DNA from: Tannerella sp.
Lineage (GTDB): Bacteria > Bacteroidota > Bacteroidia > Bacteroidales > Tannerellaceae
Assembly (NCBI GenBank): GCA_031282485.1
Contig: JAITDQ010000321.1
Coordinates: forward strand, 1-8,930
Length of the DNA stretch: 8,930 nt
Direction of reading: 5' to 3'
Program-made: the position numbers and the translations under genes
Notes under the pieces: model-generated
Told to the model about the DNA's origin: nothing
What the model saw: the letters and a program-made list of their open reading frames with translations, nothing else
Database searches by the model: none
Shown here: one piece after another, positions 5,764-8,930 of the stretch
Layout of the letters: every line of letters starts with the position of its first letter
Numbering within the stretch: the first letter of the stretch is position 1

Positions 5764-6696
5764 TCACGAAAGTTCGAGCATGCGCCGGATCGGTCTGACC
5801 GCGCGTTCGCGGATACCGGGGTCGACCGAAATCTCCGGCGTCTCGTCGCGCAGGCAGAGATAGAGTTTCTCGATGGTGTTCAGGCGCATGAAATTACATT
5901 CGTTGCAGGCGCATGTACTGTCGTTCGGCGGCGCGGGGAGAAACAGTTTTTCGGGGTTCTGCTTCTGCATCCTGTGGAGGATTCCGCTTTCCGTGGCTAC
6001 GATGAACTGCGTTTTCGGCGACTGTCCCGTATATTTGAGCAGCGCCGCCGTCGAACCGATATAGTCGGCTATCGTCAAGACCGGCTGCTTACATTCGGGA
6101 TGGGCGATCACTTCCGCCTCGGGATACGCTTTTTTAAGCGCCAGAATCTTTTCCGTCGAAAACTGTTCGTGGACATGGCATGCGCCATTCCAAAGCAACA
6201 TCTGCCGTCCCGTGACGCTGTTTATATAATTGCCGAGATTCCGGTCGGGGCCGAAAATCAACTTCGCGTCTTTCGGGAACGTATCCACAATCTTACGGGC
6301 GTTCGTCGAAGTGACGACCACATCCGTCAACGCTTTCACCGCTGCCGTCGTATTTACATAAGAAATAACCTGATATCCGGGATGCGCCCTGACGAACGTT
6401 TCGAACTCACCGGCGCGGCAGCTTTCGGCCAGCGAACATCCGGCGTCCCGGTCCGGGATCAGTACTTTTTTCTCCGGCGAGAGGATTTTCGCCGTTTCTC
6501 CCATAAAATGCACGCCGCAAAGCACGATTATATCGGCTGCCGTCCCGGCCGCCCACTGTGCCAGCGCAAGGCTGTCGCCAACGTAGTCCGCAATATCCTG
6601 AATATCTCCCGTCTGATAAAAATGAGCCAGAATAACCGCATTTTTCTCCCTGCGCATCCGGTTAATTTCCGCAATAAAATCTACCTTCACATCCAT
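5764..6696 (-). CDS. nadA: Quinolinate synthase NadA
   Basis: NadA condenses iminoaspartate with dihydroxyacetone phosphate to give quinolinate, the precursor of NAD, using an oxygen-sensitive [4Fe-4S] cluster in the cytoplasm. The 310-aa length matches short-form NadA. Visible family motifs are AHFYQ (H25, Y27), DYVGDSLALAQ, VHFMGETAKIL, AGCSLAES (C87), YVNTTAAVKA, TSTNA, FGPDRNLG, WNGACHVHEQF (C173), AHPEC, ATESGILHRM, and CACNECNFMRLNT, where C267 probably supplies the third cluster ligand; C262 and C264 lie close by. The ATG at 6696 is chosen because the upstream in-frame ATG at 6732 lies inside the promoter (6719-6749) and would not be on the transcript. The gene leads a likely two-gene unit with the DUF6483-like gene; nadB and nadC are not in the window. 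Confidence 0.96.
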   Translation of the reverse strand: MDVKVDFIAEINRMRREKNAVILAHFYQTGDIQDIADYVGDSLALAQWAAGTAADIIVLCGVHFMGETAKILSPEKKVLIPDRDAGCSLAESCRAGEFETFVRAHPGYQVISYVNTTAAVKALTDVVVTSTNARKIVDTFPKDAKLIFGPDRNLGNYINSVTGRQMLLWNGACHVHEQFSTEKILALKKAYPEAEVIAHPECKQPVLTIADYIGSTAALLKYTGQSPKTQFIVATESGILHRMQKQNPEKLFLPAPPNDSTCACNECNFMRLNTIEKLYLCLRDETPEISVDPGIRERAVRPIRRMLELS

Positions 6697-6718
6697 AATC
6701 TTTATTTGTTTAACGATA

Positions 6719-6749
6719 CAAATATAGTGCAAACAGGATGCAATACAAA
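6719..6749 (-). promoter_or_regulatory. Bacteroidota-type promoter for nadA
   Basis: On the minus strand TTTG (6749-6746), 19 nt, then TATATTTG (6726-6719) match the -33/-7 consensus. The predicted start site is near 6712-6715, giving a leader of about 16-19 nt, A-rich and without a Shine-Dalgarno sequence, before the ATG at 6696. A 9-bp inverted repeat (TTAACGATA at 6710-6718, TATCGTTAA at 6768-6776) flanks the promoter. Confidence 0.75.
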
Positions 6750-6791
6750 ATATACCCGTCTGTTTTTTATCGTTAATTCAAAAAACATTAA

Positions 6792-6832
6792 GCAAAAATA
6801 GTTGGTATATGAAAAAAAATAACTATTTTTGC
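6792..6832. promoter_or_regulatory. Perfect 12-bp inverted repeat, candidate operator
   Basis: GCAAAAATAGTT (6792-6803) and AACTATTTTTGC (6821-6832) are exact reverse complements separated by 17 nt. The right arm covers the -7 box and the left arm overlaps the -33 TTG of the regulator promoter. Arm centres are 29 bp apart, about three helical turns. The likely ligand is the HTH-cupin protein encoded just downstream (inference). Confidence 0.65.
6802..6831 (+). promoter_or_regulatory. Bacteroidota-type promoter for the HTH-cupin gene
   Basis: TTG (6802-6804), 19 nt, then TATTTTTG (6824-6831) fit the -33/-7 consensus. The predicted start site is around 6835-6838, about 20 nt before the ATG at 6859. 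A TTG that is in frame at 6829 lies inside the -7 box, which rules it out as the translation start. Confidence 0.75.
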
Positions 6833-6858
6833 CGCGAAAAAATCAAAATGTAAGCGAA

Positions 6859-7440
6859 ATGGGAACAAATAAAATAATCGGAGAAAAGATTAAATGCGTC
6901 CGCGAGATGAAAAACATTTCCGTTGCAGAGATGGCGGAACGTTCGGGTCTGGCGGAAGAACAGATCATGAGGATTGAAGGGAACGAGGATTTTCCGTCGT
7001 TAGCCCCGTTGATAAAGATTGCACGCGTGCTCGGCGTCAGGCTCGGTACGTTCCTCGACGACCAGCAGGAACTGGGGCCTGTCATCTGCCGCAAAGCGAA
7101 CCTGACGGACAGGGAAGGCATCGGATTTACGAACAATGCCACAACAAAACACAAATTTATGTCTTACCACGCGCTCTCGCAGGACAAATCGGGACGCCAC
7201 ATGGAACCGTTCCTCATTGACATAATGCCGACAAAAGATGCCGACTTCATTTTTTCAACGCACGAAGGCGAAGAATTTATCTATGTCATAGAAGGCATTA
7301 TCGAAATTAATTACGGTAAAAACACGTATACGCTTGGGGAAGGCGACAGTATCTATTACGATTCCATTGTCGCTCATCATGTACATGCGGTAAATGACTC
7401 TTACGCCAAAATACTTGGAGTGATCTATACGCCGTATTAG
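6859..7440 (+). CDS. XRE-type HTH regulator with C-terminal cupin domain
   Basis: A 193-aa transcription factor. Residues about 6-65 form an XRE/HTH_3 DNA-binding domain (IGEKIKCVREMKNISVAEMA, then SGLAEEQIMRIEGNEDFPSL and LIKIARVLGV). Residues about 118-190 form a cupin sensor: THEGEEFIYVIEG (H135, E139) matches cupin motif 1, and GDSIYYDSIVAHHVHAVND (H173, H174, N179) matches motif 2, so a metal or small acid ligand may bind there. Start choice: the ATG at 6859 follows the promoter, whereas the upstream in-frame TTG at 6829 is within it; another ATG at 6848 is followed immediately by a stop. The acyl-CoA ligase gene begins 39 nt downstream on the same strand, so the regulator probably controls this operon, including itself, in response to a carboxylic acid or acyl-CoA (inference). 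HTH-cupin proteins more often repress than activate. Confidence 0.93.
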   Translation: MGTNKIIGEKIKCVREMKNISVAEMAERSGLAEEQIMRIEGNEDFPSLAPLIKIARVLGVRLGTFLDDQQELGPVICRKANLTDREGIGFTNNATTKHKFMSYHALSQDKSGRHMEPFLIDIMPTKDADFIFSTHEGEEFIYVIEGIIEINYGKNTYTLGEGDSIYYDSIVAHHVHAVNDSYAKILGVIYTPY

Positions 7441-7452
7441 TTGAGCGTGGAT

Positions 7453-7480
7453 TTACGAATTATAACTTATATCTTATTTA
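7453..7480. repeat. Heptad-periodic A/T-rich leader of the ligase gene
   Basis: TTACGAA, TTATAAC, TTATATC and TTATTTA are four consecutive 7-mers each beginning TTA, the last base being the A of the ATG at 7480. TTACGAATTA recurs inside the coding sequence at 7485-7494. The units are more diverged than those at 1877-1918 and 5188-5215, but the period is the same. Confidence 0.5.
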
Positions 7481-8930
7481 TGACTTACGAATTAAGCAAC
7501 AGAACCCTTGGCGAATGGCTCGAACACTGGGCTGCCGTAACGCCCGACAAGGAATATCTCGTATATTCCGACCGTGACCTGCGATTCACGTGGAAAGAAT
7601 TTAACCGGCGCGTGGACGATATGGCCAAAGGGCTTTTGTCTATCGGCGTGAAACGCGGTACGCATATCGGCATTTGGGCGACGAATGTTCCCGACTGGCT
7701 GACGTTTCTTTTTGCCGGCGCAAAAATCGGCGCCGTGCTGGTCACCGTCAATACGAGTTACAAGCAGAATGAACTGGAATTTCTCGTCAAGGATTCCGAT
7801 ATTCAGACCCTGTGCATCACCGACGGGATATTCGACGGCAGTTATGTCGACATGGTCTACACGATGCTGCCGGAACTGCGGGACAGCCAGCGCGGATATT
7901 TGCACAGCAAGCGTTTTCCCAAACTGCGGAATGTCGTATACATCGGGCAGGAAAAATACCGCGGCATGTACAACACGGCGGAAATACTGCTCCTCGGCAG
8001 TAATATCGACGATGAGGCCCTCCGGGAAGCAAAAAAACAGGTCAACTGCTTTGATGTGGTAAACATGCAGTATACGTCCGGCACGACCGGTTTCCCGAAA
8101 GGCGTGATGCTGACGCACCATAACATTGCGAACAACGGATATTTTACCGGCGAAGGAATGGGTTTCACGGCCGATGACAAATTATGTTGCTGCGTGCCGC
8201 TTTTCCACTGCTTCGGCGTGGTGCTGGCGTCCATGAACGTGTTGACGCACGGCTGTACGCAGGTGATGGTCGAGAAGTTCGACCCGCTGGTAGTGCTCGC
8301 GTCCGTTCACAAGGAGCGCTGCACGGCGCTGTATGGCGTGCCGACCATGTTCATCGCCGAGATGAATCATCCGATGTTCAACATGTTCGACCTCACATCG
8401 CTCCGAACCGGCATAATGGCCGGCTCGCTCTGCCCGATCGAAGTGATGCGCGCCGTGACGGAAAAGATGCATATCACGTACATAACAAGCGTCTACGGCC
8501 TGACGGAAAGCTCCCCCGGCATGACGCACTCCGTACTCGAAGATTCGTTCGAAGACCGCTGCACGACCGTCGGGCGCGAATATCCGCATACCGAAGTCAG
8601 CGTCATCGATCCCGAAACGGGGAAAGAATGTCCCGCCGGCGTACAGGGCGAAATGTGCTGCCGCGGATACCTCGTCATGAAAGGTTACTATAACAATCCC
8701 GAAGCCACGGCCGAAGTCATCGACCGGGACGGCCGGCTCCATTCGGGCGACCTCGGCATCAGGGACGAAAACGGTTATTACCGCATAACGGGACGCATAA
8801 AAGATATGATCATCCGTGGCGGTGAAAACATCTATCCGCGCGAAATCGAAGAGTTCCTGTACCATCTGGAAGGAATCAAAGACGTGCAGGTAGCCGCCGT
8901 ACCGTCCCCCAAATATGGCGAGGAAGTAGG
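7480..8930 (+). CDS. AMP-forming acyl-CoA synthetase (3' partial)
   Basis: The frame is open from ATG 7480 to the window end (483 complete codons). It encodes an ANL-superfamily enzyme that activates a carboxylic acid with ATP to an acyl-AMP and transfers it to CoA. Signatures in order are the phosphate-binding loop [11 protein letters not shown] (198-208), [20 protein letters not shown] (339-343), [14 protein letters not shown] with D424 (421-426), and [20 protein letters not shown] (438 onward, with R439 and the hinge region). The C-terminal catalytic lysine lies beyond the edge; the family is usually about 540-560 aa, so roughly 60-70 residues are missing. The opening ([20 protein letters not shown]) and motif spacing resemble FadD-like medium- or long-chain fatty acid ligases, but the chain length of the substrate cannot be read from sequence. 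It follows the HTH-cupin gene by 39 nt, and no promoter was found between them. Confidence 0.94.
   Translation, partial: MTYELSNRTLGEWLEHWAAVTPDKEYLVYSDRDLRFTWKEFNRRVDDMAKGLLSIGVKRGTHIGIWATNVPDWLTFLFAGAKIGAVLVTVNTSYKQNELEFLVKDSDIQTLCITDGIFDGSYVDMVYTMLPELRDSQRGYLHSKRFPKLRNVVYIGQEKYRGMYNTAEILLLGSNIDDEALREAKKQVNCFDVVNMQYTSGTTGFPKGVMLTHHNIANNGYFTGEGMGFTADDKLCCCVPLFHCFGVVLASMNVLTHGCTQVMVEKFDPLVVLASVHKERCTALYGVPTMFIAEMNHPMFNMFDLTSLRTGIMAGSLCPIEVMRAVTEKMHITYITSVYGLTESSPGMTHSVLEDSFEDRCTTVGREYPHTEVSVIDPETGKECPAGVQGEMCCRGYLVMKGYYNNPEATAEVIDRDGRLHSGDLGIRDENGYYRITGRIKDMIIRGGENIYPREIEEFLYHLEGIKDVQVAAVPSPKYGEEV

Noticed and set aside
6697..6732. 12-residue N-terminal extension of NadA starting at 6732
   Set aside because: The upstream ATG is inside the -33/-7 promoter and would not be transcribed; the ATG at 6696 gives the normal NadA length.
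5974..6801. Plus-strand open frame (275 codons) opposite nadA
   Set aside because: Antisense to the NadA motifs, and it runs through the nadA promoter.
6829..6858. TTG start adding 10 residues to the HTH-cupin protein
   Set aside because: The TTG is part of the -7 box TATTTTTG, so it lies upstream of the transcript start.
8182..8865. Minus-strand open frame (227 codons) opposite the acyl-CoA ligase
   Set aside because: The ligase motifs are unambiguous on the plus strand; the antisense frame has unusual His/Arg-rich content typical of a shadow.

Overview
This window looks like a chromosomal segment from a member of the Bacteroidota, probably order Bacteroidales. The evidence is: (i) at least three starts are preceded by the Bacteroidota-type promoter, TTG/TTTG then 19-20 nt then TAnnTTTG; (ii) starts generally lack a Shine-Dalgarno sequence and sit behind A/T-rich leaders; (iii) the gene content fits (periplasmic Tricorn-like S41 peptidase, short-form NadA, HTH-cupin regulator paired with an acyl-CoA ligase). 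No mobile element, CRISPR array, tRNA or rRNA was seen.

Layout, left to right. 2-157 is the C-terminal end of an exported-looking beta-rich protein, followed by a likely terminator. 158-622 is a long non-coding stretch with a four-copy 11-bp tandem repeat, a strong small hairpin, and two copies of TCCGTTCGGAA just upstream of a consensus promoter. That promoter serves an unrecognised, more A/T-rich gene (623-1702, 359 aa, cytoplasmic by appearance). 1703-1917 is the gap between two convergent genes and holds a 9-bp-stem hairpin and a heptamer tandem array. On the minus strand, 5184-1918 encodes a secreted Tricorn protease homologue of 1088 aa. Also on the minus strand, nadA (quinolinate synthase, 6696-5764) and a small helical DUF6483-like protein (5733-5311) form an apparent two-gene operon. 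The 6697-6858 gap carries divergent promoters: one for nadA, and one for an XRE-HTH/cupin regulator (6859-7440). The regulator is followed after 39 nt by an AMP-forming acyl-CoA ligase (7480 to beyond the window end).

How the parts fit. The nadA unit makes quinolinate for NAD. The HTH-cupin/ligase pair looks like a self-regulated fatty- or carboxylic-acid activation operon: a perfect 12-bp inverted repeat has one arm over the -33 element and the other over the -7 element of the regulator promoter, so it is a natural autorepressor site. The Tricorn homologue probably degrades peptides in the periplasm.

The least explained items are the orphan gene at 623-1702 with its elaborate upstream region, and the 7-bp-period A/T-rich arrays (roughly TTANNNN) at three gene boundaries, two of them running directly into start codons. 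I did not find a clear multi-gene system of new type; the orphan gene and the regulatory repeats are the best leads.
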